Positions 27,261-35,180 of a stretch of 64,000 bases of DNA are shown here, in pieces (position 1 is the first letter of the stretch; the number at the start of each line of letters is the position of its first letter). The translations under genes were made by a program, and so were the position numbers. The notes beneath the pieces were generated by a model. It was not told the origin of the DNA, made no database searches, and saw nothing but the letters and a program-made list of their open reading frames with translations. Origin of the DNA: CAWAPS01 sp963783945 (GTDB lineage Bacteria > Actinomycetota > Acidimicrobiia > Acidimicrobiales > Palsa-688); NCBI GenBank assembly GCA_963783945.1, contig CAWAPS010000007.1:496001-560000 (forward strand), in the 5' to 3' direction.

Positions 27261-27716
27261 TTACGCGTCTGTGGCGTCAAGCGCCGCAACGATGGTGTCC
27301 TGCGGTATGTATCCGGTTGCGACCAGCTGTGCGTCGCCTTCTCTCAGAGCTTCGATGAAGGTCGTGGCCCACCGGTTCTCGAAGATCAAGATCCCGGCAG
27401 AAGAGCCCGGCTGGATTACCGAGGCGGCGTCGGCCAGGTCGCTGTGATCGAGCAGGCCGGAGGAGACCCCTTCAAAGACGGCCAAATCGAACGTGCCGTC
27501 GCGATCGATGTCCTGCAACGCGAGCGCTCGCATCGAACCATCCAGGTCCCGGGTGACGAACACCAGGTCAAGGATCCGGATCACACCGCGGTCTACGAGG
27601 TCCACCAGAGCCCGGAATCCGTTCCCGGTCATCTTGCTGCCCGGAAACTCCACGATCAGATAGCTGATCGGGCCCATCGGCATCCGTTCATTGGTCTCAG
27701 GCTCTGATCCCGTCAT
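27261..27716 (-). CDS. DUF6325 family protein
   Basis: From ATG 27716 (AGGAGG seven bases upstream) a 151-residue protein: GPISYLIVEFPGSKMTGNGF, RALVDLVDRGVIRILDLVFV, GILIFENRWATTFIEALREG. This matches DUF6325/DUF1269-like actinobacterial proteins that pair with SHOCT proteins. It looks cytosolic and alpha/beta. The frame is open upstream to 27899 without coding character. The protein may be a stress-linked membrane partner, but no function is established from sequence. Confidence 0.8.
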   Translation of the reverse strand: MTGSEPETNERMPMGPISYLIVEFPGSKMTGNGFRALVDLVDRGVIRILDLVFVTRDLDGSMRALALQDIDRDGTFDLAVFEGVSSGLLDHSDLADAASVIQPGSSAGILIFENRWATTFIEALREGDAQLVATGYIPQDTIVAALDATDA

Positions 27717-28240
27717 TCGCGGCCTCCTGTCAGGTGCACGTTCCGGTTCGCCCGAGGACGACAGGCCCGGAAGGGGGTTCCGGCCCTGTGCAGCACGACG
27801 ACCTGGGCATGAAACGAGGATCGTATCGTCATGGGTGGGTGGACACCACTCTGGTACGGGTGGATGCTCGGGGTGGAAGCGGTGTGGTGCCCGCGTCACT
27901 GCTTGGCCGTTCGCCCCATCTCACGTACCGCTGCAACTTGCGGACGACACTAGTGCTGCGTGGGGTGGGCGGCACCCACCCGGCCAGGGTGGTCGCCCAG
28001 TGTCGACCCAGGACGCATGTCGCGGCAGGCTGCGAGGGCCCAGTCGAGCGCTTTCGAGGTCTCGCCCTCCGTCCGGTCTGAGGACGACAGCTCGCCGCCC
28101 ATCTCCGAAGGTACAGCGGAACGCAGTGGTGCGAGGGATCATGACCTCTAGGTGAACGAAAGGTGTACAGCGTTTTAAGCGGAGCCGGCTGCTTGCATTG
28201 GGAGCGCAAGTTGGCTGATCAGGTTGCTGCGGCCATCGGC
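27717..28240. other. Intergenic region, no supported gene
   Basis: 524 bp. On the minus strand a 73-codon frame (ATG 28142 to 27921; begins MIPRTTAFRCTFGDGRRAVV) has some coding character at its start but no good ribosome site and a poor C-terminus; it may be a remnant. Nothing else is recognisable. Confidence 0.45.
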
Positions 28241-28726
28241 TCATTGGTGTTGATGCTGGAGAGCGGTTTTGAGTATCACCATCGCGAGACCGAGAAGACC
28301 GGCAGTACCCGAAACGAGGACCAGACGGATACCGCTCAAGCCTGCTGCCCTGGCCGCGGCGTATCCATGGACCACCAGAAACCCAATGGCAACGTAGAGG
28401 GCGACATCGGCGGCTCCGGACGCCGACGCACCCAATACCCGAGCCACCACCAAGGAAGCCAGTGGCACGAACGAGGCTGTGACCATGGGCCACGTGGCAG
28501 CCAGAGAGGAGGAGACCTGGCCGCGGCTCGGGAGGTGGCCGGCGTGAGTGTGCTCGCCAAGTAGCTCGGCGTACTGTTCGGCCAGCCAGTACACCACTAG
28601 GGTGACCAGGACCGTCACCTCCAATGCGAGACTGGTCAAGGTGTTGCCACCAGCGGCGAGTACCGCCGCGGTCACGATGGTCCCGTAGATACCGGCTGCT
28701 CGGCGGCGGCCTCGATCTGTCTCCAT
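28241..28726 (-). CDS. Small multi-pass membrane protein
   Basis: A 161-residue protein with about five hydrophobic segments (IYGTIVTAAVLAAGGNTLTS, LEVTVLVTLVVYWLAEQYAE, VALYVAIGFLVVHGYAAARA, LVLVSGTAGLLGLAMVILKT). ATG 28726 is preceded by AGGAGCG, better than the alternative at 28744. YWLAEQYAELLGEHTHAG recalls small actinobacterial membrane proteins of unknown function. It is divergent from an MFS gene with a 218-bp gap between starts. Confidence 0.65.
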   Translation of the reverse strand: METDRGRRRAAGIYGTIVTAAVLAAGGNTLTSLALEVTVLVTLVVYWLAEQYAELLGEHTHAGHLPSRGQVSSSLAATWPMVTASFVPLASLVVARVLGASASGAADVALYVAIGFLVVHGYAAARAAGLSGIRLVLVSGTAGLLGLAMVILKTALQHQHQ

Positions 28727-28944
28727 CGTCGCTCCTAGCGCCAAGAGGCCGCGTCGCTGGCGGTCCCGGAGTGTCTAGCATGGCTCAGCGCGTTCTGGCG
28801 CGCTGCCGGATTACAGTCTTGCGGAGTGGCAATCCCGACCCACTCTCCCCAACACCGCGTGAGGGGCGCTTGCATGTCAGATGTTCAACGGAGGTTCACC
28901 GAGGACAGTCTGACGACCGCTATCCCCGAGCGAGAGCGGGTCTC

Positions 28945-30354
28945 GTGACTTCCGCCGCGAACCCACAGACCTCGACTCCGGCGTTGCGGAGGATGCTCAT
29001 TCCGCTGGCCTTAGCCCAGTTTATTTGTAGCTTCGCCGGCTCGAACATGAACGTCATGATCACCGACATCAGCCACGACCTGAACACCACGGTCCAGGGA
29101 GTGCAGGTCTGCATCACCTTGTTTCTTCTGGTCATGGCCGCCCTGATGATCCCCTGCGGCAAGCTGACCGACCGCCTGGGGCGCAAACGGTGTTTCCTGT
29201 TCGGGCTGTCGATATATGGGGTAGGGGCGGTGCTCAGCGCAGCGGCTCCCGGGCTCGGGGTCCTGATTTTGGGTAACTCTATTTTCGAGGGGGTGGGCAC
29301 GGCTCTGTTGATCCCGCCCGTCTATATCCTCACCACCCTGCTTTTTAGCGACATGAAGTCCCGCGCCTGGGCCTTCGGTGTGATCAGCGGCATGGGGGGA
29401 GTCGGCGCGGCCACCGGGCCGTTGATCGGCGGCCTGATCACGACCGCCATATCCTGGCGAGCCGCCTTCGTGTTCCAAGCCGTCATCGTAGGGATCATCA
29501 TCTTCCTGGGCCGTAGCGTCACCGACCCTCTGCCCGCGGATCCGACCCGGCCCTTCGACACGGTAGGAGCGGTCTTGTCCGCCGCCGGGTTGGTCGTGTT
29601 CGTCGGCGGGATCATGGCAGCCGACACCAATGTTGGCCTCATGTTCATCCTGCTCGCGGTGGGCGCCCTCATCCTGGCCGGGTTCTTCCGGTGGATCCGC
29701 AGCCGGGAGCGGGCCGGAAAAGAAGCCCTACTTTCCACATCTCTCTTCCGCAACCGGACCTCGAACCTGGCCCTGGTCACCCAGAACGTGCAATGGCTGA
29801 TGCTCCTCGGGACTTCCTTCGTCGTGTCCGCCTACCTGCAGGTCGTGCGCCATTACAACGCCATCCAGACGGGCGTGATCTTTACCGCCGCCACCGTGGG
29901 CATCCTGTTGTCATCTCTGGCCGCCGGCCGCCTGGCCAAGAGGTTTCAGCAGCGAAGTCTCATCCTGGCCGGATTTGTGATCACCATTCCCGGCATTGTC
30001 GTCTTGTTGGTGATGGTCAAGGGCCATCCCGGCGCCTGGTACTTCGCCCCCGGACTCTTCCTCATCGGCATCGGCATGGGCATCATGCTCACCCCGTCGG
30101 TCAACGTGGTGCAATCCGCCTTTCCCGAAAATCTTCAAGGCGAGATTTCAGGTCTGTCGCGCAGCGTGTCCAACCTCGGGTCCACGCTCGGCGTGGCGAT
30201 CGGCGGCACGATCCTCGTCTCCGGCCTCGCCGACCCGAAGCGATCGTACGGTATCGCCATGCTTGTCTTGGCGTTCATCGGGCTCGTCGGTCTGGGCGCA
30301 GCCGTCCTCCTGCCGAGTGCCAAATCCACACCCGCATCCCAAGCTCCTAGTTGA
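28945..30354 (+). CDS. MFS transporter (DHA2/EmrB-like)
   Basis: From GTG 28945 a 469-residue protein with about 14 hydrophobic helices. Motif A between helices 2 and 3 is CGKLTDRLGRKRCFLFG, and the motif C-like GVISGMGGVGAATGPLIGG is characteristic of drug/proton antiporters. The first helix has NMNVMITDISHDLN in place of the usual LDxTIVNVALP, an odd variant. It probably exports an unknown compound. Upstream in-frame sequence to 28624 lacks coding character. A GNAT gene follows 91 bp later on the same strand. Confidence 0.85.
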   Translation: MTSAANPQTSTPALRRMLIPLALAQFICSFAGSNMNVMITDISHDLNTTVQGVQVCITLFLLVMAALMIPCGKLTDRLGRKRCFLFGLSIYGVGAVLSAAAPGLGVLILGNSIFEGVGTALLIPPVYILTTLLFSDMKSRAWAFGVISGMGGVGAATGPLIGGLITTAISWRAAFVFQAVIVGIIIFLGRSVTDPLPADPTRPFDTVGAVLSAAGLVVFVGGIMAADTNVGLMFILLAVGALILAGFFRWIRSRERAGKEALLSTSLFRNRTSNLALVTQNVQWLMLLGTSFVVSAYLQVVRHYNAIQTGVIFTAATVGILLSSLAAGRLAKRFQQRSLILAGFVITIPGIVVLLVMVKGHPGAWYFAPGLFLIGIGMGIMLTPSVNVVQSAFPENLQGEISGLSRSVSNLGSTLGVAIGGTILVSGLADPKRSYGIAMLVLAFIGLVGLGAAVLLPSAKSTPASQAPS

Positions 30355-30445
30355 CACCCAACCGCGGCACCGCCGTGCACAACCCGGGCCGTCGGGTAAT
30401 CAGAATTCGTTGGCTTCTCGAAAGGGTCCCCGTTAGCGTCATCGA

Positions 30446-31246
30446 GTGGATGCTTCCGCTGACCTGCTGACCGTCTACGACAATCAAGTCCGAGCGACCG
30501 AGACCACCAACCTCGGGCCGGGCGTCCATGCCGAGTCGGACGGGCCCATCGTCCGGGTTGTCGGCCAGCACAGAGGGTTCATCAGCGCCCCGGCCGACCT
30601 GGGGATCGAAGGCGACGCGCTGGCCGCGCTCATAGCCCGACAGCGCGACTTCTTCGCGGGCCGAGGACAGGAGGTTGAGTGGAAGACCAGAGGGCACGAT
30701 CGTCCGGCGGAGGTGTTCGACCAGTTGCGGGCGGCCGGTTTCGAGCCAGAGCAAACAGAGACAGTCTTGATCGGCCAAGCCGCCGACCTGGCCCGGATGC
30801 CGTCACCACTGCCTCCAGGGGTCAGGATCCGGCGGACGACGGCAGAGGCGGACTTGAGAGCAATCGTGGCTGTAGAGTCCGTGGTGTGGGGGGAGGACCT
30901 GTCCTGGATGGGCGACGACCTCATCGGTCGGGTCGGTCTCGGGCCCGACGCGATCGCCGTGTTCGTGGCGGAAGCCGGCGGCCAGGTCGTCTCCGCCGGG
31001 TGGCTCGTCGCCAACCCGGGGACCGACTTCGCCGGGCTCTGGGGTGGTTCCACCCTCGTCGGCTGGCGCCGACGGGGCCTCTACCGGGCTTTGGTCACCG
31101 AGCGGGCCAAACTCGCGACCTCGAGGGGAGTTACCTACCTCCAGGTAGACGCCTCTGAGGACAGCCGGCCCATCCTCGAACGTCTCGGCTTCGTCCCTGT
31201 CACCACGACCACCCCCTTCGTATGGAAGCCCCATCCGGCTTTCTGA
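30446..31246 (+). CDS. GNAT-family N-acetyltransferase
   Basis: A 266-residue protein. The C-terminal half (about 125-266) is a GNAT fold: IRRTTAEADLRAIVAVESVV, AVFVAEAGGQVVSAGWLVAN, the acetyl-CoA loop WRRRGLYRALVTERAKLA and YLQVDASEDSRPILERLGFV. The N-terminal half (QRDFFAGRGQEVEWKTRGHD) is typical of a two-lobed GNAT subgroup. It transfers acetyl from acetyl-CoA to an unknown amine. It starts at GTG 30446. Confidence 0.85.
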   Translation: MDASADLLTVYDNQVRATETTNLGPGVHAESDGPIVRVVGQHRGFISAPADLGIEGDALAALIARQRDFFAGRGQEVEWKTRGHDRPAEVFDQLRAAGFEPEQTETVLIGQAADLARMPSPLPPGVRIRRTTAEADLRAIVAVESVVWGEDLSWMGDDLIGRVGLGPDAIAVFVAEAGGQVVSAGWLVANPGTDFAGLWGGSTLVGWRRRGLYRALVTERAKLATSRGVTYLQVDASEDSRPILERLGFVPVTTTTPFVWKPHPAF

Positions 31247-31326
31247 GCCGTTGCCCTCACCGGGTCACCCACAGAATTCCTTATCCGAGCACCGTCGGGC
31301 CAGGGTATGTGTGATCAACTGTCCGC

Positions 31327-31467
31327 GTGTTCTACGTCATTATTTTCAGTATCTTGGCCGTGCTTCTCGTCGCCGCGGGTGTCACGACCATGTCCCGACA
31401 ACGCCGTCGCTTCCGCGATGCTGGGATCGATGACAACACGCCCGACGAGGAAGAGGAGGTCCTGTAA
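31327..31467 (+). CDS. Small single-pass membrane protein (46 aa)
   Basis: GTG 31327 opens a 46-codon frame: FYVIIFSILAVLLVAAGVTT forms one membrane helix, then a basic stretch SRQRRRFRDAG and an acidic tail DEEEEVL. The helix with positive-inside residues and acidic end is typical of real small membrane proteins. The ribosome site is weak. It lies between the GNAT gene and the end of a convergent lipoprotein gene. Function unknown. Confidence 0.45.
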   Translation: MFYVIIFSILAVLLVAAGVTTMSRQRRRFRDAGIDDNTPDEEEEVL

Positions 31468-31499
31468 CGGCGGACCGAGGTCGTGGACGTCGGGTTCTC

Positions 31500-32488
31500 T
31501 CAGGGGGGAGGGAATGTGACGTAGGGGCCGAGCGGGTCGTGGGCGATTCGGGCGGGCAGCGGGGCACCGGGGTTGTCAGACCGCAGTTCCAGGGTGACTG
31601 GTTTGGGGGACCCGCAGGAGGGGTCGACCGGGCGTTCGACCACGACGTTGACGGCTGGACGGGTCCGGTCGAGCGACACCGAGTAGGGGTATCCGTCGCC
31701 GCGCAGAACCGTGGCGCTGATCCGAGCGGAAGAGTTGTCGGGGGGCGCGACTCGAGGGTCCACGGGACTGACACCAGCTCGGTGGGCACGGCGACCGTCG
31801 GCGGAAGCTGTCCCGTGTCGCACGGCCCGGGCGATTCGATGTAAAGCAAGGCGTCGGTTCCGAGGTGGGCGTCGAGGAGGAACACTATGTAGTCGTTGCT
31901 GGGCGGCGCGGGCTCGGTCGTGGTGGACGGAAGAGGCCCGCATCCGCCGGTGAAGCCGCCGTTCTTGACCACGACCAACCAGGCCAGGCGCTGCTTATAG
32001 GCCGCGGCGCCGGGCAGGGAAGCACGGCTTCTCTCGTTATCTGTTCCCTGCAGGTAGCCGGGGGTCGGCGCGGTGGCGACCAGGTCTTGGGCCACGCTGA
32101 CCCGTCCGTAACCGGCGACTGCTCCTCCGAATAGCTTTGCGTATTGCAGGAGCGGGAGGCCGTTCGCGTTGAGCGCGGCCAGGGCCGCGCATTCTGCTTG
32201 GTTGGCTGACACTGCAGGGGTGTCGCCCGGAACTGGAGGCGTCACACGGAGCTGGCCACTATCGAGCTCGAATGCGGCACGCACGGCTCCGCCTTGCATC
32301 GTCGCGACAGCAGGGCCACCCAGGGTGGGATTGCCCGTGCCCGGCGCGGGCAACGCCGGCAGCGTGCACCCCAGCGCGGATGGACCCGAGGAATTGGAGC
32401 CGACGACGGCGCGGCTCCCGCCCCCACACGATGTCGCGGCGAGCAGCGCCGAAACTGTGGCCATGCCCCTCGCCCAACCCGCTCTCAT
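31500..32488 (-). pseudogene. Lipoprotein gene with a frameshift in a poly-C tract
   Basis: ATG 32488 (GGAGGTG upstream) starts a signal peptide ending LLAATSCGGGS, so a lipoprotein. The frame is coding to about ELVSVPWTLESR. At a run of six C (31740-31745 on the plus strand as G) it breaks; one base over it continues PPDNSSARISATVLRG, PYSVSLDRTRPAVNVVVERP and ends PYVTFPPP at 31500. Adding a single C restores one protein of about 330 residues. The family is not recognised; the protein looks extracellular, with several Cys. A homopolymer error, a mutation or phase variation could explain the break. Confidence 0.6.
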
Positions 32489-32679
32489 GGCCGCACCTCC
32501 GGCACGCGGGGGGCCGCGTTTGCTCTGGCGACCGGCTCGGTACCGGCGAACCCCAGGCCAAGGCCGGTAAAAGCTGATTGGTTCCCTTGTGTGACCATGT
32601 CTCGTTGGACGCTCGAAGCCGGCCAGTGGTTCCCCCGGCGAGCAATGCCGAACGAGTCACCCGCGCCGACTCCTGTCGT

Positions 32680-33090
32680 CTATTGGGACGGCTTCAGATG
32701 TCGGGTCCAGTCCCAGTCTGGCGGAAGGATGACGTGGAGGCATATCAACAGGTCCTCGCTGCGATCCTCGTAGGTGTGGCCCTTGCTGCCCATGTCATCG
32801 GCGAACAGGCAGTGACCGGGCTGGAACAGGTGACGATCTCCGCTCGTCGTCGTCACCTCGAATTCTCCTTGAAGCACGATAACGAATATTCGCAGCAGCC
32901 CCGGATGGAAGCCCTTTGCGGGCTGCGGGTCGAGCAACTCGACGATATTCACCGTCGCCCCCGGAATATCGGGCAGGCTCACCATCCGGGGTCCGCCTTC
33001 ATAAATTTCTGGCGGGGCCGAGATGCTGAGATGGGTGAGGTACGTCTCTCCGTTGTCGTCCGCGTGTATTCGTACCAGGGTCGTCGTCAC
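32680..33090 (-). CDS. Cupin-fold protein
   Basis: A 136-residue single-domain protein with a double-stranded beta-helix pattern: GETYLTHLSISAPPE, GFHPGLLRIFVIVLQGEFEV, GDRHLFQPGHCLFADDMGSK and GHTYEDRSEDLLICLHVILP. The canonical G(X)5HXH(X)3-4E ligand set is only partly present (HPGLL...E and GH...), so metal binding is uncertain. It starts at GTG 33090, 90 bp downstream of an NTF2-like gene on the same strand. The two may act on the same small molecule. Confidence 0.7.
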   Translation of the reverse strand: MTTTLVRIHADDNGETYLTHLSISAPPEIYEGGPRMVSLPDIPGATVNIVELLDPQPAKGFHPGLLRIFVIVLQGEFEVTTTSGDRHLFQPGHCLFADDMGSKGHTYEDRSEDLLICLHVILPPDWDWTRHLKPSQ

Positions 33091-33180
33091 GGTTGACCCG
33101 GCCCACGCGGACCAGCAACCATCCGCCGTTCGATCGCCTGGTCGTCGTCGGTTGCCAACTGAAGTCGCTTCATCGGAAAC

Positions 33181-33627
33181 TCAGCGGTCTCCGCCAAATG
33201 TGTCGACGACGTGCTGGGTGTCGAAGAACTCTCGCATCTCGGTGATTTTGCCGTCCTCGATCGTCATCAGCAGGGCATAACGATTGTCGTAGGTCTTGCC
33301 CGACAACGTCTCGCCTTGGGCGCGAAACTGCGCCGCAGCCGACGTGCCCTCAACGACGACCAGTTCGACGGTAATCGTGGGTGGCTGGCGGAACCGCGAG
33401 TCGGGCTTCCCCCCGGTCTCCTTTCCCCGGATCTCGAACCAGGACTCGACGTCGCTCCTGTCGTGAAGGGTCTTCTCGTTGGTCGTCTTCGGGAACGACC
33501 ACGCCACGTTCGGAGCGGCGTGGTTCTTCACTGGTAGGTAGAGACCACCTGTGCTCGTCAGATCAGCCAGGAAGGCCATCGCGACCTTCCTGGTATTCTC
33601 GTGGATCGTCGTCTGATCGGTATTCAC
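33181..33627 (-). CDS. SnoaL/NTF2-like protein
   Basis: From GTG 33627 (GAAGGAAAG upstream) a 148-residue protein with the cone-shaped NTF2-like pattern: VAMAFLADLTSTGGLYLPVK, VAWSFPKTTNEKTLHDRSDV, YDNRYALLMTIEDGKITEMR and EFFDTQHVVDTFGG. The last block is typical of SnoaL-like/limonene-epoxide-hydrolase-fold proteins. Some are isomerases or cyclases, many have no known activity. It is upstream of a cupin gene. Two other NTF2-like genes occur in the window (37530 and 57117). Confidence 0.8.
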   Translation of the reverse strand: MNTDQTTIHENTRKVAMAFLADLTSTGGLYLPVKNHAAPNVAWSFPKTTNEKTLHDRSDVESWFEIRGKETGGKPDSRFRQPPTITVELVVVEGTSAAAQFRAQGETLSGKTYDNRYALLMTIEDGKITEMREFFDTQHVVDTFGGDR

Positions 33628-33731
33628 GGCTTTCCTTCTTCTGGCCCTCAGACGGTCGCCGGCGCGGCGTGGCACGTCAACTCGGAACACACCGACGTTA
33701 GCAGCAACGAGTCATTCTCGACTTTGGTCTA

Positions 33732-33823
33732 AGGGCCCGCCACGAAACAACTTGACGCAATTCTCTTGTAAACATGCATGTCGTGGCACAGGACTTGTTC
33801 CAAGTTGTTTCGTGGCGGGCCCT
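33732..33823. repeat. 23-bp perfect inverted repeat
   Basis: AGGGCCCGCCACGAAACAAC plus TTG (33732-33754) recurs as its exact reverse complement at 33801-33823, with a 46-bp spacer. It could form a long hairpin or be the two ends of a miniature transposable element. The outer bases continue TA on the right arm and T on the left. No coding sequence lies inside. Confidence 0.75.
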
Positions 33824-33849
33824 AACCGGGTCTCCCGGATTTCTCGGCA

Positions 33850-33938
33850 ACATTTTGGATTCTCGGCGTCAGAATGCACGCATGGCGTGCGAATCGGCGC
33901 CGAGAAACCAAAATGTCTACGAGAAACCAAAATGTCTA
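33850..33938. repeat. Palindromic and tandem repeats resembling IS21-type terminal repeats
   Basis: ACATTTTGGATTCTCGGCG (33850-33868) pairs with CGCCGAGAAACCAAAATGT (33898-33916) at 18 of 19 positions. Inside, GCACGC-ATG-GCGTGC (33876-33890) is a perfect hairpin. On the right, CGAGAAACCAAAATGTCTA occurs twice in tandem (33901-33919 and 33920-33938). Multiple short repeats of this kind in opposite orientation resemble the ends of IS21-family elements. This may be a pair of ends left after internal deletion. The family link is inference. Confidence 0.55.
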
Positions 33939-34004
33939 GGAATTCCGTTGATTGGCTGCCGCTCTCAATAGATGAAGATGGGCGGGCATCGGGCCAGAAA
34001 CGTC

Positions 34005-35180
34005 TCAGCGGATAGGCTCGTCGCCGAGGGTCGAGAGGACCTCACGGCCCGACGGGGTGACCAGCACCGTCTCGGCCCCGAAATAGGCGTCCCGCGCCCC
34101 TGTGACGACAGCTTCGATCGCCAGCACCATCCCGGGTTCGAGCCTCCACCTGGCGTCGAAGTCAGGGCCGAGCGACGATCCGGCTAGAGGCGCCTCGTAG
34201 CCGAGACCGATGCTCCTCGCTACGGGGAAGGGCGGGAGTGATTCGCCGGTATTTTCGTATTCGCGGCGGAGGTCGGCGCCGGTCGCACCCGGCCGGCAAG
34301 CCGCCACGACCGCGTCGATCACCTGCCTCCAGCGATCGTGCAGCGCCACGAAGCCGCGGCGGTCGACGGTCCGGCCGGCGCCGGCGCATTGCCAGGTCCG
34401 CCCCACCACCCCCTCGTAGCCGCCGTAGAGCACCCCGCCCCTCATGGCGACCAGGTCGCCGGCATTCACCGCGCCCTCACCGACAAGACGGCGGAGACCG
34501 GGCTGCCCCGGGCCCGGTGGTCCGGTCACGCAGAAGGTCCCCTCGATCGCCGGAATGGTCGTGCCGAAGCCCGCCATGCGCTCCTCGAACGTCGCCAGCA
34601 GTTCGCGCTCGCGCCCTCCCGGCCGGAGCGCCCCGCCCGCCGCCACCAGAGCGGCCTCGGCGATGGCGACCGCGGTGCGAACACAGGCCAGTTCGTCGGC
34701 CGTCTTGGTTATCCGGGCCCGGCGCAGCGGGGTCTCGGCGTCGATGATCTCGCCGTGGGGGATCGCCGCGGCGAGAAGCCGGGCGAACACCGGCGACATC
34801 GAGTCCACGCCCACCCGCCGGGCCGCCGCTACCCCGGGGATACGGCCCAGCCGCTCCACGGTCGTCATCGGGTTCCACGACATGCCGAAGATGTGCTCGT
34901 GGGGCACCGCATCAGGGATGCCCTCGTCCCAGACACTCATGACATGGCATTCGCCTGTGGCCCGTACGATGACGCAGCCGGGGGCGAAGGGACGGGTGCC
35001 ACCCGTGGCCAGCCGGCGCACGCCTGCCGCGTACTTGGCGTTGTACTCCCGGCCGAGGAGCAGCACGTCGAGGTCGAGCTCGGCCATCAGAGTGTCGACG
35101 CGAGCGCGTCGCTCGCGCCGGAGCCGCCCGAAGTCCACCCGGCCGCCCTCCTCGAGAGCCATGGGGCCGACATCGGTCAC
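34005..35180 (-). CDS. M24-fold (creatinase/prolidase-like) protein lacking three metal ligands
   Basis: A 391-residue protein with the two-domain M24 layout (N-terminal creatinase domain with LDVLLLGREYNAKYAAGVRR, then the pita-bread domain). Compared with its neighbour, the two Asp ligands are gone: LVAMRGGVLYGGYEGVVGRT has Met246/Arg247 and Val258/Val259 where DTG and SDFGRT are expected. The His of HGVG is also missing (ARSIGLGY). Glu356 (LAIEAVV) and Glu370 (GAETVLV) remain. It is thus probably not a metallopeptidase; creatinase itself is a metal-free member. Its GTG overlaps the stop of the upstream M24 gene (GTGA), suggesting a joint complex or pathway. Confidence 0.85.
   Translation of the reverse strand: MTDVGPMALEEGGRVDFGRLRRERRARVDTLMAELDLDVLLLGREYNAKYAAGVRRLATGGTRPFAPGCVIVRATGECHVMSVWDEGIPDAVPHEHIFGMSWNPMTTVERLGRIPGVAAARRVGVDSMSPVFARLLAAAIPHGEIIDAETPLRRARITKTADELACVRTAVAIAEAALVAAGGALRPGGRERELLATFEERMAGFGTTIPAIEGTFCVTGPPGPGQPGLRRLVGEGAVNAGDLVAMRGGVLYGGYEGVVGRTWQCAGAGRTVDRRGFVALHDRWRQVIDAVVAACRPGATGADLRREYENTGESLPPFPVARSIGLGYEAPLAGSSLGPDFDARWRLEPGMVLAIEAVVTGARDAYFGAETVLVTPSGREVLSTLGDEPIR

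Larger units (their letters stand above)
33628..34004. other. Intergenic region with nested palindromes
   Basis: 377 bp with no gene; most of 33732-33938 is occupied by the inverted and direct repeats described separately. Confidence 0.7.

Noticed and set aside
33850..33938. CRISPR-like short repeats
   Set aside because: The two 19-bp copies are adjacent without a spacer and the rest is palindromic; no array.
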